From: Flagellimonas algicola
GTDB lineage: Bacteria > Bacteroidota > Bacteroidia > Flavobacteriales > Flavobacteriaceae
Reading direction: 5' to 3'
DNA: 48,891 nucleotides
Assembly: GCF_005937185.1 (NCBI RefSeq)
Contig: NZ_VCNI01000007.1
Location: 1 to 48,891, forward strand
Positions 24,408-32,300 of this stretch are shown piece after piece. The position numbers and the translations under genes are program-made. The notes beneath the pieces are model-generated. The model made no database searches. It saw only the letters and a list, made by a program, of their open reading frames with translations, and was not told the DNA's origin. The number at the start of each line of letters is the position of its first letter. Positions within the stretch are counted from its first letter, which is position 1.

Positions 24408-24423
24408 AAAAACGACACCACAA

Positions 24424-24475
24424 CACTGTATATGAAATCATAGCACCCTGCGGGATGCTACGCTTCATATACTAA
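24424..24475 (+). repeat. Imperfect hairpin repeat, copy 2
   Basis: TATATGAAATCATAGCACCC pairs imperfectly with GGATGCTACGCTTCATATA around a short GC-rich loop (CCCTGCGGG). It is related to 22773-22826 (shared CACTGTATAT, ATCATAGCA, CTACGCTTCATAT) and lies 17 bases after a gene end. It leads straight into ACGTTGGAGCACATTCAG at 24476, the third example of the junction motif. Confidence 0.6.
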
Positions 24476-24853
24476 ACGTTGGAGCACATTCAGCTAAAGC
24501 TGACTTTTGTTGCTACGTGCTTGCGCACTCCCACACCAAAAGAAATGTCCTCCAACGACCCGCTAAACCAAATTACAGCCCCTAGCTGCCGATCGAGGGA
24601 AAACCAAGCACGGGGCAAACAATCCAAACCCCGTGGTGCGCCAACAGTGGCTAAATGTAATTTGGCCCCGAAATTCTTGTTCCCAATAACGCAAAACCGG
24701 CAAGTTACGGCCGCCAGGCGGCCTTCTTGACAGCCCGTCAAGTGCGATACACCACCCACCAAAGACTCCTTCGCACATGACAGTCGAACGATTTTGCTAT
24801 ATTTCCACAAAAATCCCGGAACTACGTTTAGCGGGTCGTTGTGCGTAATTATA
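24476..24853. other. Gene-free cassette-like segment with perfect 16-base inverted repeat
   Basis: About 360 bases between two junction motifs (24476-24493 and TCGTTGTGCGTAATTATA at 24836-24853). CAACGACCCGCTAAAC (24553-24568) is exactly repeated in inverse at 24826-24841 (GTTTAGCGGGTCGTTG). A GGCCGCCAGGCGGCC block near 24709-24723 forms a further short stem. The minus strand carries a 106-codon open frame (24490-24810), but its composition (many Cys, Gly, Arg; basic) does not look like a protein. Either a non-coding cassette or a decayed insertion. Confidence 0.5.
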
Positions 24854-24861
24854 AATCAACT

Positions 24862-25800
24862 GTATCCATTCGAAAGGGTACAAGAACAAGTTTGCGAACA
24901 ATCCAACGGGCTTTAATGAATTGGTGGATTGGGCCTTTGGGGAAAGCCCGTTCCCCAGAGAGGGGATTCTGTTCGTTTTTGAACACACCGGACTTTATTC
25001 CCACGGCCTTTCCGATTTTTTCGCTGCCAAGGGCCTACCCTGCACATTGTTCCCGGTCTACAGGTAAAACGTTCCCTGGGGATCGCTAGGGGCAAGAATG
25101 ACCAAGTGGATGCGAAACGGATAGCTATCTATGCCTATCGCTTAAGGGAGGAGATACGGCCGTCCAATGTCTCGGACCTGAAGATCCGACAACTGAGGGC
25201 GATGTTCTCGTTACGGGCAAAGTTGGCCAGACAAAGGGCCGGATACAGGACCACTCTAAAGGAACAGAAAAGTGTTTTGGGAAGCAAGGACTACAAAGTC
25301 CTCTTCGAGGTGCAAAGAGGTATGGTGGCACCCTTTCAGGTAAGATTGCAAAGCTTGAGGAGAAAATGATGGAGGTTGTCAAAAATGATCGGGAACTGCG
25401 GGAACTGTTCAGGTTGGTGACCAGCGTTAAAGGTGTCGGACCCATCACCTCCCTTTTGGTCATTGCCCACACCAACCGGTTCACAAAGTTCCGTACATGG
25501 AGGAAGTTCGCCTCCTATTGTGGGGTGGCACCCTTCCCATATCAATCAGGCACCAGTATTAAGGGACGGTCCAAAGTCTCGCATTTTGCCAACAAAGAAC
25601 TCAAGGGCATCCTTAACATGTGCGCCATTGCGGCAATACAGAACAACCCTGAAATGAAACGTTATTATGAAAGAAGGACTGAAGAGGGAAAGAACAAGAT
25701 GAGCACCTTGAACATTATCAGGAACAAGCTGATCTCACGGATGTTCGCTGCCGTGAATCGGGGGACACCGTACGTTAACGTCTACGAACACGCCTCCTAA
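24862..25800 (+). pseudogene. Decayed IS110-family transposase
   Basis: Joined frames give a nearly whole IS110 transposase. Frame one (about 24871-25042) reads SKGYKNKFANNPTGFNELVD and FEHTGLYSHGLSDFFAAKGL; a base is missing near 25043. Frame two carries VPGLQVKRSLGIARGKNDQV then DAKRIAIYAY, showing the DEDD motif residues (E of FEHTG, D and D of KNDQVDAKR). A second base is missing near 25334, and the third frame (25366-25800) holds the Transposase_20 domain (SVKGVGPITSLLVIAH, FASYCGVAPF, GTSIKGRSKVSHFANKEL). The first acidic residue of the N-terminus is absent, so the copy is 5'-truncated exactly at the junction motif at 24836-24853. Not functional. Confidence 0.85.
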
Positions 25801-25981
25801 ACATTATTTTTTCCTTCAATATCGCCCCCCGCAAATGGACGGGGTGTATTGATAGGTAAAAATAATGCCCAAAAATCATCCGATTTAATTTGGATAGCTC
25901 TTAGAATACTAATACTACTGAGCAAGGCAGGTTTATTCTCGTTGGAAACCCATGCTTCTTAAAATATGACCGTCGAAAAAG

Positions 25982-26536
25982 TTATTGCCCCTTTAGCCTG
26001 CGTTTAAATTTCTCCAATTCCCCAGGTGTAAGTTCCAGTTTCAGATAAACCTTGCCAAAACCGCCCTTAACAACTTTGACATTTTCAAGGATATACTTTA
26101 AATCCGTTTTTAGTGAGGTAGTTTTCTCCTCCAAGCGTTCGTACCTGATTTTGGGAACCGTAATTTCACCTTCATAGATCGGGTCCTTTTCTGGAGGCTT
26201 TACTTCTTTCATGTGTTCCCCTATAATATCAAAATCATCATCCCCATTTTTCAGTTCTTGATTGAACAGGGCCTGCATCATTCCAATAGTAGGAAGGGTT
26301 TGGTTCTTTTCAATGTCCTTGATAATGGCGATCACGGCATCTGTCCGTTTTCTGTTTTTGACCAATTCCTGACCAATACTCTTTTCAAACCTTTCTGATG
26401 GCATAAACCCATGCCACTCAAAAAAGTCAATGACCATATTCAAAGTATGGGAGTAACTACTGCCGACCTTCCTTGAAAAGTTCTTGAACCTTGAAAGGGT
26501 CTTTTTTTTGATCCGTACAGTTTTAAAATCGTCCAT
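25982..26536 (-). CDS. BfmA/BtgA-family mobilisation protein
   Basis: A 184-residue protein whose N-terminus (TVRIKKKTLSRFKNFSRKVG, SYSHTLNMVIDFFEWHGFMP) matches the ribbon-helix-helix-type start of BfmA/BtgA mobilisation proteins of Bacteroidota, which bind the origin of transfer beside a relaxase. A charged C-terminal part follows (KIRYERLEEKTTSLKTDLKY). No relaxase is present nearby, so the element is incomplete. It lies 207 bases from the integrase, both on the minus strand; the gap between holds several inverted repeats that could be its binding site. Confidence 0.82.
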   Translation of the reverse strand: MDDFKTVRIKKKTLSRFKNFSRKVGSSYSHTLNMVIDFFEWHGFMPSERFEKSIGQELVKNRKRTDAVIAIIKDIEKNQTLPTIGMMQALFNQELKNGDDDFDIIGEHMKEVKPPEKDPIYEGEITVPKIRYERLEEKTTSLKTDLKYILENVKVVKGGFGKVYLKLELTPGELEKFKRRLKGQ

Positions 26537-26743
26537 TCCGAATATTTACTGGTTACGTTGTGACAATTTTTTCCGGTTTTATTGGGAGCTCCCAATGCTT
26601 TTGTTACAATTCATTTTACTCTTTTCAAAGTTCCTATATTCTTTAAACCCCTATAAACAGGGCTTTTCCGAAGGAAAATGAATCAGTAGCGCTGCGTAAG
26701 CACGCTACCCTCTTGCTTTTCCCTTAGAGTCGCCAAGGCGACG
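26537..26743. promoter_or_regulatory. Inverted-repeat cluster, oriT-like candidate
   Basis: Three symmetrical elements in 165 bases: a perfect 16-base palindrome ATTGGGAGCTCCCAAT (26581-26596), GTAGCG / CGCTAC around an 11-base loop (26686-26708), and GTCGCC-AA-GGCGAC (26729-26742). The last lies immediately beyond the integrase stop (26744-26746) and may be its terminator. The others, placed beside a BfmA-type protein, could include an origin of transfer or operator. No gene is present. Confidence 0.45.
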
Positions 26744-28006
26744 CTAAAAAGAAAACTTTTCCTTAGCTGCAATCGAATCTGATAACTTAGTATCCAGAAT
26801 CGATTCCAAGCCTCTCATATCTTCACTAATTTTCCTGTCCAATACTCGTGCATAAATTTGGGTAGTCGCCAATCTTGTATGCCCTAGTATTTTGGAAACT
26901 GTCTCTATGGGCACCCCGTTACTCAAAGTAATTGTAGTGGCGAATGTATGCCGTGCCATATGGAAAGTGATATTCTTTGTTATGCCACAGGCATCTGCAA
27001 CCTCTTTTAAGTAACTGTTCAATTTTTGATTGGAAATTCTAGGAAAAAGCTTACCAGTTTTTCGCTTTGGATGATATTGGTACCTTTTTATGATTGACAA
27101 TGCTGGCCCTATCAAAGGCAGTTTAAATGTATTTTTGGTCTTTAGCCTCTTAGTGCTTATCCAATGTTTGCCGTCAATACCCATAACAATGTTATCCTCG
27201 CTTAGGTTCATTACATCGCAATAGGAGATACCTGTATAACAGCTGAACACAAACAAGTCCTTCACAATTCGCAACCGCTCTATTACTGTATGGTAATCTT
27301 GGATATCTTGCAGTTCTTTCAAGGTCAAAAACTCTCTTTCCTTTTTTTCCATCCTGACCTTAAACTTTTGAAATGGGTTCTTTTCAATCCATTCATTATG
27401 AACCGCCATTGTGATCATTTTACGTAATCTTTGGATATGTTTCATTGCGCCATTGTTTGAAAGTTTTCCATGGTAATGTAGGGGGTGTAACTTGCGTAAA
27501 AATGTTTCAAAACCTACAATAAATGGATGGTCCAGTAGGGACAATTTATAGTCATCACACTTGTATTGTTTCTTGATGTACTTTAATAGGTATTTCTGAG
27601 TGGTCTTGTAATGGCTTAAGGTGGCCTTGCTAAGAATATGGGCACTATGAGTATTGTGATACTCAAAGAGTGCCGTCATAGTAATTTGACCGTCATCTTC
27701 ACCAAAATAATGCGCTTTGACCATCTGTGGAGTGATATGGGGCAAACGGGATCGTAACTCTCTATAACATTGAAAAAGTTCCGATTCGACCTCCTTTAAA
27801 TAAGTGTTGATTTCTTGGGCTTCTTTTGTACGGCCAATTACTCTTGATACTTTCCTGTCCCAAGCATTTACAGGGATAGTGTATTTTAGACTAAGATTTA
27901 CTCGCTGCGAATCAATGGTGATTCGAGCATAAATTTTTGCAGTGTCGTCATCCCTTCTGGAAGTACTTATCCAAAAACTGATGGAAAATGTTGACCGAGT
28001 TCTCAT
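26744..28006 (-). CDS. IntDOT-like tyrosine recombinase (integrase)
   Basis: A 420-residue integrase when started at the internal ATG (MRTRSTFSISFWISTSRRDD) instead of the ATG 30 bases upstream. The N-terminal arm-binding region, SAM-like core-binding part (AHILSKATLSHYKTTQKYLL) and catalytic domain are complete. The catalytic residues seen are HMARHTFA (H and R), LGHTRLATTQIYARV (H and Tyr nucleophile) and a lysine in STKRLKTKN. At the position of the usual first Arg (TGLR) it reads CYTGISYCDVMNL, the Ser/non-Arg variant also known in IntDOT of Bacteroides conjugative transposons. It is read away from tRNA-Val, whose 3' end lies 231 bases upstream, so this is the integrase of the element that entered there. 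Confidence 0.92.
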   Translation of the reverse strand: MRTRSTFSISFWISTSRRDDDTAKIYARITIDSQRVNLSLKYTIPVNAWDRKVSRVIGRTKEAQEINTYLKEVESELFQCYRELRSRLPHITPQMVKAHYFGEDDGQITMTALFEYHNTHSAHILSKATLSHYKTTQKYLLKYIKKQYKCDDYKLSLLDHPFIVGFETFLRKLHPLHYHGKLSNNGAMKHIQRLRKMITMAVHNEWIEKNPFQKFKVRMEKKEREFLTLKELQDIQDYHTVIERLRIVKDLFVFSCYTGISYCDVMNLSEDNIVMGIDGKHWISTKRLKTKNTFKLPLIGPALSIIKRYQYHPKRKTGKLFPRISNQKLNSYLKEVADACGITKNITFHMARHTFATTITLSNGVPIETVSKILGHTRLATTQIYARVLDRKISEDMRGLESILDTKLSDSIAAKEKFSF

Positions 28007-28179
28007 AGGTTTTGTGTTAAATTGAACGAAAATCACCTACGAAAGTCAAATACTAAGTCTCTGTAATATAGTTAATTACAAGCTTATTCGGTTAACACTT
28101 TTCAAAAAATAATTTACTAACCGAATTGCAGACCAAAACATTTCAAATCAAACCAAATCAAATGATGCCCCAAAACGCC

Positions 28180-28214
28180 AAAACCTTGCAAATCAATAAG
28201 ATATGCAAGGTTTT
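28180..28214 (-). terminator. Hairpin behind tRNA-Val
   Basis: AAAACCTTGCA (28180-28190) and TGCAAGGTTTT (28204-28214) form a perfect 11-base stem with a 13-base loop, 23 bases past the tRNA 3' end. T-rich sequence is present on both strands (TTTTGTTTTT on the plus side, TTTTGGCGTTTT on the minus side), so it probably terminates the tRNA transcript and may be bidirectional. Confidence 0.7.
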
Positions 28215-28236
28215 GTTTTTACTTAAACTCTAAACG

Positions 28237-28311
28237 TGGGCGCGAAGGGATTCGAACCCCTGACCCCCTGGGTGTAAACCAGGTGCTCTGAACCAACTGA
28301 GCTACGCGCCC
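28237..28311 (-). tRNA. tRNA-Val (anticodon TAC)
   Basis: Read on the minus strand the gene starts GGGCGCGTAGCTCAG, has the seven-base acceptor stem GGGCGCG / CGCGCCC, a D-arm with GCTC / GAGC, anticodon stem CCTGG / CCAGG around loop TTTACAC (anticodon TAC, Val), and T-arm AGGGG / CCCTT around TTCGAAT. The discriminator base is A; CCA is not encoded. tRNA genes are common integration targets, and the integrase gene lies next to its 3' end. No second copy of the 3' end was found in the window. Confidence 0.95.
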
Positions 28312-28334
28312 ATTCCATTTTCCAAATGGGAGTG

Positions 28335-28364
28335 CAAATATAGAATAGTTTTCTGTTCTCCCAA
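28335..28364 (-). promoter_or_regulatory. Promoter of tRNA-Val
   Basis: On the minus strand TTG (28364-28362), a 19-base spacer and TATATTTG (28342-28335) match the Bacteroidota TTG-N(17-23)-TAnnTTTG consensus exactly. The -7 box ends 23 bases upstream of the tRNA 5' end. Confidence 0.75.
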
Positions 28365-28429
28365 AAGAAATAAAACAAAAAAGATACGCTTGGAAGCGAC
28401 GGACATTTAATTTACTTTTCGTCATGGTC

Positions 28430-29680
28430 TTAGTTAATCTTTCGTTTTTTGAACCAAAGGTCTTCCAAGCTAAAGTTAAGCGTCAAAACATGGTAGTTTT
28501 CTTGAACCAAAACGTTCTCAATTTGTCCCTTTGAACCATAGCTATAGGACAAATTTAAAAGGGAATTGGCAAACCTACCCGTTGGTAGTCCCACACCCAG
28601 GGTAAAGTTATAACCTTCAATTTTCCTATCATTGATGGCTAAATATCCATTATCATAATTTATTCCAGTCCGTATCCTGATTCGCTCACCGTATTTCCGT
28701 CCCAAGGGATTCTTTACATACTCCAATCCCATGGCATAAACGTCCTGATCTTGATAGGCCCCTATGTTTTCAGTCTGATTTGTATCGTTCCAAAAATTCT
28801 TTTTGTAATCCGCACTCATGGTCAGGTAATCAGTTAATTGGACGCCAAGCCCAAACCCTAACTCGAGTGGAAGTTTAAAATCATCAACACTACCTCCTTC
28901 ATCTTCCGCCACAACAATTTCCGAATCCAGAATTGTTTTATTCGCAGATCGCACAAGATTCCCTTTTAGGGAAACGGGTAGTTGCACCGTACTTCCAATC
29001 GTGACTTTATCAGTTAAGTCCCATTGGGCACCAAAACCAAATCGGAAACCACTATAATTGGTAGTTTCGGTGATTTCCAAACTCCCACTGCCCACTTGAA
29101 GAAATTCGTTTTCCTCTATATTTCCAAACAGGAGGGATGCGCTCAAACCCAACCTCAACTTTTCCGTTGGGCCATATCCCATATTCACCCTAAGATCATT
29201 CAACCCTCCTAAACCGGTTACATTACTTTCAAAAACCTCGCTGGATCCTTCAATATTGGTTTGGATTCCAAGCAACGAATAACCCACATCGCTGTAGGGA
29301 ATCAGGGCAATCCCTGCTCCTAAGCGCTCTTCAATTCTGAAAGCAAATGCCAGATTGGAAAAGTTAAGGGTAGTTTTGGATTCACTATCGGATTGATTTT
29401 CAAAGGAATTGAACTCCCCTACCACCCCAACATCATAAAAGAAGGAGTTTTGCGGAATCAAGGCATAGGTTGCCGGGTTTAGGTTGTTAATCCCAGAATC
29501 TGTCCTAAGCCCTATCCCGGAATACCCCATACTGTTAGCCGCACCTATACTGGTCTGATTTATCGCTCCCAATCCATAAAGGGAATATGGAGAGCTAGTC
29601 AATCCTTCGGATTGGGCCTTTAAAAAACCTACTGAGATTAGGAAAACCAACCTAATCGAAAACTTAATTGTCATCTTCAT
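28430..29680 (-). CDS. Outer-membrane beta-barrel protein
   Basis: A 416-residue protein if it begins at the ATG ending at 29680 (MKMTIKFSIRLVFLISVGFL, then KAQ as signal end); the longer frame to 29767 would lie inside the upstream gene. It has the OmpP1/FadL-like or PorP-like layout: YSLYGLGAINQTSIGAANSM at the start, repeated amphipathic strands (LGAGIALIPYSDVGYSLLGI, LRLGLSASLLFGNIEENEFL, YGERIRIRTGINYDNGYLAI) and a closing YHVLTLNFSLEDLWF. Length and NLNPATYA motif fit the FadL-like class of hydrophobic-solute channels. Its start overlaps the end of the DUF4270 gene by 17 bases, so the two are co-translated. Confidence 0.75.
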   Translation of the reverse strand: MKMTIKFSIRLVFLISVGFLKAQSEGLTSSPYSLYGLGAINQTSIGAANSMGYSGIGLRTDSGINNLNPATYALIPQNSFFYDVGVVGEFNSFENQSDSESKTTLNFSNLAFAFRIEERLGAGIALIPYSDVGYSLLGIQTNIEGSSEVFESNVTGLGGLNDLRVNMGYGPTEKLRLGLSASLLFGNIEENEFLQVGSGSLEITETTNYSGFRFGFGAQWDLTDKVTIGSTVQLPVSLKGNLVRSANKTILDSEIVVAEDEGGSVDDFKLPLELGFGLGVQLTDYLTMSADYKKNFWNDTNQTENIGAYQDQDVYAMGLEYVKNPLGRKYGERIRIRTGINYDNGYLAINDRKIEGYNFTLGVGLPTGRFANSLLNLSYSYGSKGQIENVLVQENYHVLTLNFSLEDLWFKKRKIN

Positions 29681-30995
29681 CATATATGGCATAGGTAAGT
29701 TCAAGTTGAGCACTATTGTCCCCGGCTCCGGCCCCGTTAAGGACAAACCGATCCACTGTGGAACCAAAGTCTTCTGGAAGTAAGATTAGAGCTTCCCCAG
29801 TCTCATATTCTGACTGCAATAGCTCATCCAGGTAGTTCACCAGGGATATTTCATAATAGATGTCATTAAACTCTTCATTATCTCGATTGAGGACTCCAGT
29901 GACCGGGAAAACCTCATCAATGGCCAATTGTGCTATCACATCATTGTTACGGTCTACGATAAAAACTGAAAAACCATCCCTGAGCAGAAGCTGATCGTTA
30001 TAAGACCCGGCTACTGGTGTAATTTTTAAAATAGCATCCATGATGGTTCCCTGACCGTTTATTTCATAGATACTTTTTAAGGATGGAAATTCAACTCTAG
30101 TAGTAATTCCCAACCCGGATTGGATAAAACTTTGCCCAGCAGCATCATGACTACTCAGGTTGATTTCCTGATCTGTAAGCATCTGCAATGGGTCAATTGG
30201 CGCTTCAGTACTAATTTGATTGAAAAAAGGAACGCGGGTCTCATTTAGGTTGAATTGAAGATCGATATGATCCGAAATTCTTTCATCCTCCTCGGCAATC
30301 CCAAAATGAATACGTATAAAGCTTGCCCCAATTTCTTTGGAAAACCCAATAACGGAACCATCATCGTCCAAGCCTGGGATCAAGGCGATTCCCTTGAAAT
30401 AGTCAACAAATTCATCAGCATTGGTAATAAGATTATCCTGCAACTTCCCAAAAAGGTCTTGCCCAAGAACATCGTCCAGTCTAACTTCCAGGGTATCCGC
30501 CTCAACTGGTCTGGGATCATAAGTAAATACCCCCAAATCCTCATCATGGTATTCAACCGTGGATGTGTTGTAAAAATTGTCTCCTTCCGCAGGGTGCAAA
30601 GTTTTAAGCAATCTTTTAACATGAACCGAATTGGTTATGGTGGTATCGTTATAATAATAGCCGTCAAAATTTAAATGGAGGGTTATACTATCGTATTCGG
30701 CTTCCACATCGATGGCATATTCCGAAGGAATCAATCCCATATGGCTTGCCGCCCTAACAGTTCCAAAAACAGGGTCACTGTACTGGCCTACCAACATTCG
30801 CGTTGCTGGACTGGTCACAATGCTATCCATTTTCAAGGTTGATATATCAATGGTAAGCGTATCTATGAGTACCACCCTAACATTGCTGTTGGTAAATGCG
30901 TCCCCAGCTAAAAAATCAGTATCGTTTAAATTCTCATCATTACAGGAAAGAAGTCCCACCAGAAGCGGGCAAAATAACCACAAAACGTTTTTCAT
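29664..30995 (-). CDS. DUF4270-family lipoprotein
   Basis: A 443-residue lipoprotein from the ATG ending at 30995 (MKNVLWLFCPLLVGLLSC, cysteine 18, then NDENLNDTD). An upstream in-frame ATG at 31136 would add 47 non-signal residues and is rejected. The body shows DUF4270 features: the TRMLVGQYSDPVFGTVRAAS segment near the start, long beta-rich stretches (ITLHLNFDGYYYNDTT), and near the end NDIYYEISLVNYLDELLQ and a C-terminal YAIYDEDDN. Members are conserved envelope lipoproteins of Bacteroidota without a known role. The gene overlaps the outer-membrane protein gene downstream and is divergent from the kelch gene. Confidence 0.85.
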   Translation of the reverse strand: MKNVLWLFCPLLVGLLSCNDENLNDTDFLAGDAFTNSNVRVVLIDTLTIDISTLKMDSIVTSPATRMLVGQYSDPVFGTVRAASHMGLIPSEYAIDVEAEYDSITLHLNFDGYYYNDTTITNSVHVKRLLKTLHPAEGDNFYNTSTVEYHDEDLGVFTYDPRPVEADTLEVRLDDVLGQDLFGKLQDNLITNADEFVDYFKGIALIPGLDDDGSVIGFSKEIGASFIRIHFGIAEEDERISDHIDLQFNLNETRVPFFNQISTEAPIDPLQMLTDQEINLSSHDAAGQSFIQSGLGITTRVEFPSLKSIYEINGQGTIMDAILKITPVAGSYNDQLLLRDGFSVFIVDRNNDVIAQLAIDEVFPVTGVLNRDNEEFNDIYYEISLVNYLDELLQSEYETGEALILLPEDFGSTVDRFVLNGAGAGDNSAQLELTYAIYDEDDN

Positions 30996-31168
30996 AATTT
31001 TTGTTTGTGGTAAAAGTAGCCGCCTCCATTCGGCACTAAAATGCCGATAGACCAACACTTCTTCTTTTAAGACAAATGCCATGTATTTCCCTATGAAGCC
31101 ATTTTTCCCGTTCGTAGATGGAATTTCCCTTTTCATATGTTAAAAAGCCAGCTTTATATATTCTCTGA

Positions 31169-31197
31169 TTGGACGGATGAGCGGAAAATTACCTTTG
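31169..31197 (+). promoter_or_regulatory. Promoter of the kelch/LytS operon
   Basis: TTG at 31169-31171, an 18-base spacer and TACCTTTG at 31190-31197 fit the Bacteroidota consensus fully. The start codon of the kelch lipoprotein at 31220 lies 22 bases beyond the -7 box. CGGCACTAAAATGCCG at about 31034-31049 is a short inverted repeat between the divergent genes and may be an operator. Confidence 0.7.
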
Positions 31198-31219
31198 GCT
31201 AAAAATTAAAATGTTTGTC

Positions 31220-32215
31220 ATGAGAAAAGCAATACAATACTCTAAACTGGCATCCTTGCTAGCTATTTCTGCCGCCCTTTTTGTGAGCTGTTCCACGGAC
31301 GAGGATGACGAAGATTTGGGCAATTGGATAAACCGGTCTGTTTTTGACGGGAGTCCCAGGAGTGGAATTTCAGGATTCACCATAGACAATATGGGCTATA
31401 TGGGAGTGGGTTATGATGGAGATGATTACCTAAACTCCTTTTGGGCCTACGACTTGGATGGGGATTATTGGTCCCAAAAGGCAGATTTCCCAGGAGTGGC
31501 TAGGAGTGCAGCGGTGGGATTCCAAATCAACGGTACAGGGTATATTGGGTCTGGTTATGATGGAGTGGACGAACTGAACGACTTTTATGCATATGATCCA
31601 AGCAACAACTCTTGGTCCACAATTGCCTCCATTACAGAAACAAAACGAAGAAGTGCAGTGGCTTTTTCAGCAAATGGATATGGTTACTTTGGAACCGGCT
31701 ACGATGGGGAGAATGACAGAAAGGATTTCTGGAAATACGACCCTTCTTCAGATACCTGGTCCGAATTGGTTGGTTTTGGTGGAAACAAAAGAAGATCGGC
31801 CACAACCTTTACCATTAATGGCCTGGTGTATCTTGGAACCGGTGTATCCAATGGCATCTATCTTGAGGATTTTTGGGTTTTTGACCCTTCCGATGAGAGT
31901 TGGACCAAAAAAACAGATCTGGACGAAGAAGACGACTATAGCATTGAAAGGGGTAACGCCGTTGGGTTTTCCATTAACGGATATGGTTATGTGGCCTGCG
32001 GGGAAATCAACGGACCCACAACTACCGTTTGGGAATACGATCCTACTTCAGATACCTGGGAGGCCAAATCCAATTTTGAGGGTTCCACACGCCAGGATGC
32101 CATTGCCTTTACCAATGGCTCCAGGGCATTTGTAGGGCTAGGACGAACAGGAAGCCTCTACCTGGATGATTTGGATGAGTTTTTCCCTTTTGAAGAGTAC
32201 GACGAGGAAGACTAA
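31220..32215 (+). CDS. Kelch-repeat lipoprotein
   Basis: A 331-residue lipoprotein started at ATG 31220 (MRKAIQYSKLASLLAISAAL with lipobox FVSC at residues 21-24; a GTG/ATG three codons earlier is less likely). It is built of about six kelch-type blades, each with a GYxGxGYDG-type turn and a W in the outer strand: YMGVGYDGDDYLNSFWAYDL, YIGSGYDGVDELNDFYAYDP, YFGTGYDGENDRKDFWKYDP, YLGTGVSNGIYLEDFWVFDP, YVACGEINGPTTTVWEYDP. Such beta-propellers bind proteins or glycans outside the cell. It is the first gene of an operon ending in a LytS/LytTR signalling pair, so a sensory or output role is plausible. A partial terminator follows it. Confidence 0.85.
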   Translation: MRKAIQYSKLASLLAISAALFVSCSTDEDDEDLGNWINRSVFDGSPRSGISGFTIDNMGYMGVGYDGDDYLNSFWAYDLDGDYWSQKADFPGVARSAAVGFQINGTGYIGSGYDGVDELNDFYAYDPSNNSWSTIASITETKRRSAVAFSANGYGYFGTGYDGENDRKDFWKYDPSSDTWSELVGFGGNKRRSATTFTINGLVYLGTGVSNGIYLEDFWVFDPSDESWTKKTDLDEEDDYSIERGNAVGFSINGYGYVACGEINGPTTTVWEYDPTSDTWEAKSNFEGSTRQDAIAFTNGSRAFVGLGRTGSLYLDDLDEFFPFEEYDEED

Positions 32216-32252
32216 TTTTTCATAATGAGTGGTTTTTAGGTTATTAATCATT

Positions 32253-32278
32253 GGGGTCAGGGGTAATGACCTGGCCCC
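32253..32278 (+). terminator. Partial terminator behind the kelch gene
   Basis: GGGGTCAGG and CCTGGCCCC (one G-T pair) surround an eight-base loop, followed by TTTT. It lies 38 bases after the kelch stop and 22 bases before the DUF4907 start, so part of the transcripts probably end here while the rest continue into the signalling genes. Confidence 0.6.
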
Positions 32279-32300
32279 TTTTACGGCAATTTTAACAGTT

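Noticed and set aside
24490..24810. 106-codon open frame on the minus strand inside the gene-free segment
   Set aside because: Composition is Cys/Arg/Gly-rich, no start context, and it spans inverted repeats; it reads like chance openness in GC-richer DNA.
28237..28311. Second copy of the tRNA-Val 3' end as far attachment site of the element
   Set aside because: I searched by eye for TGGGCGCGAAGGGATTCG elsewhere in the window and did not find it.
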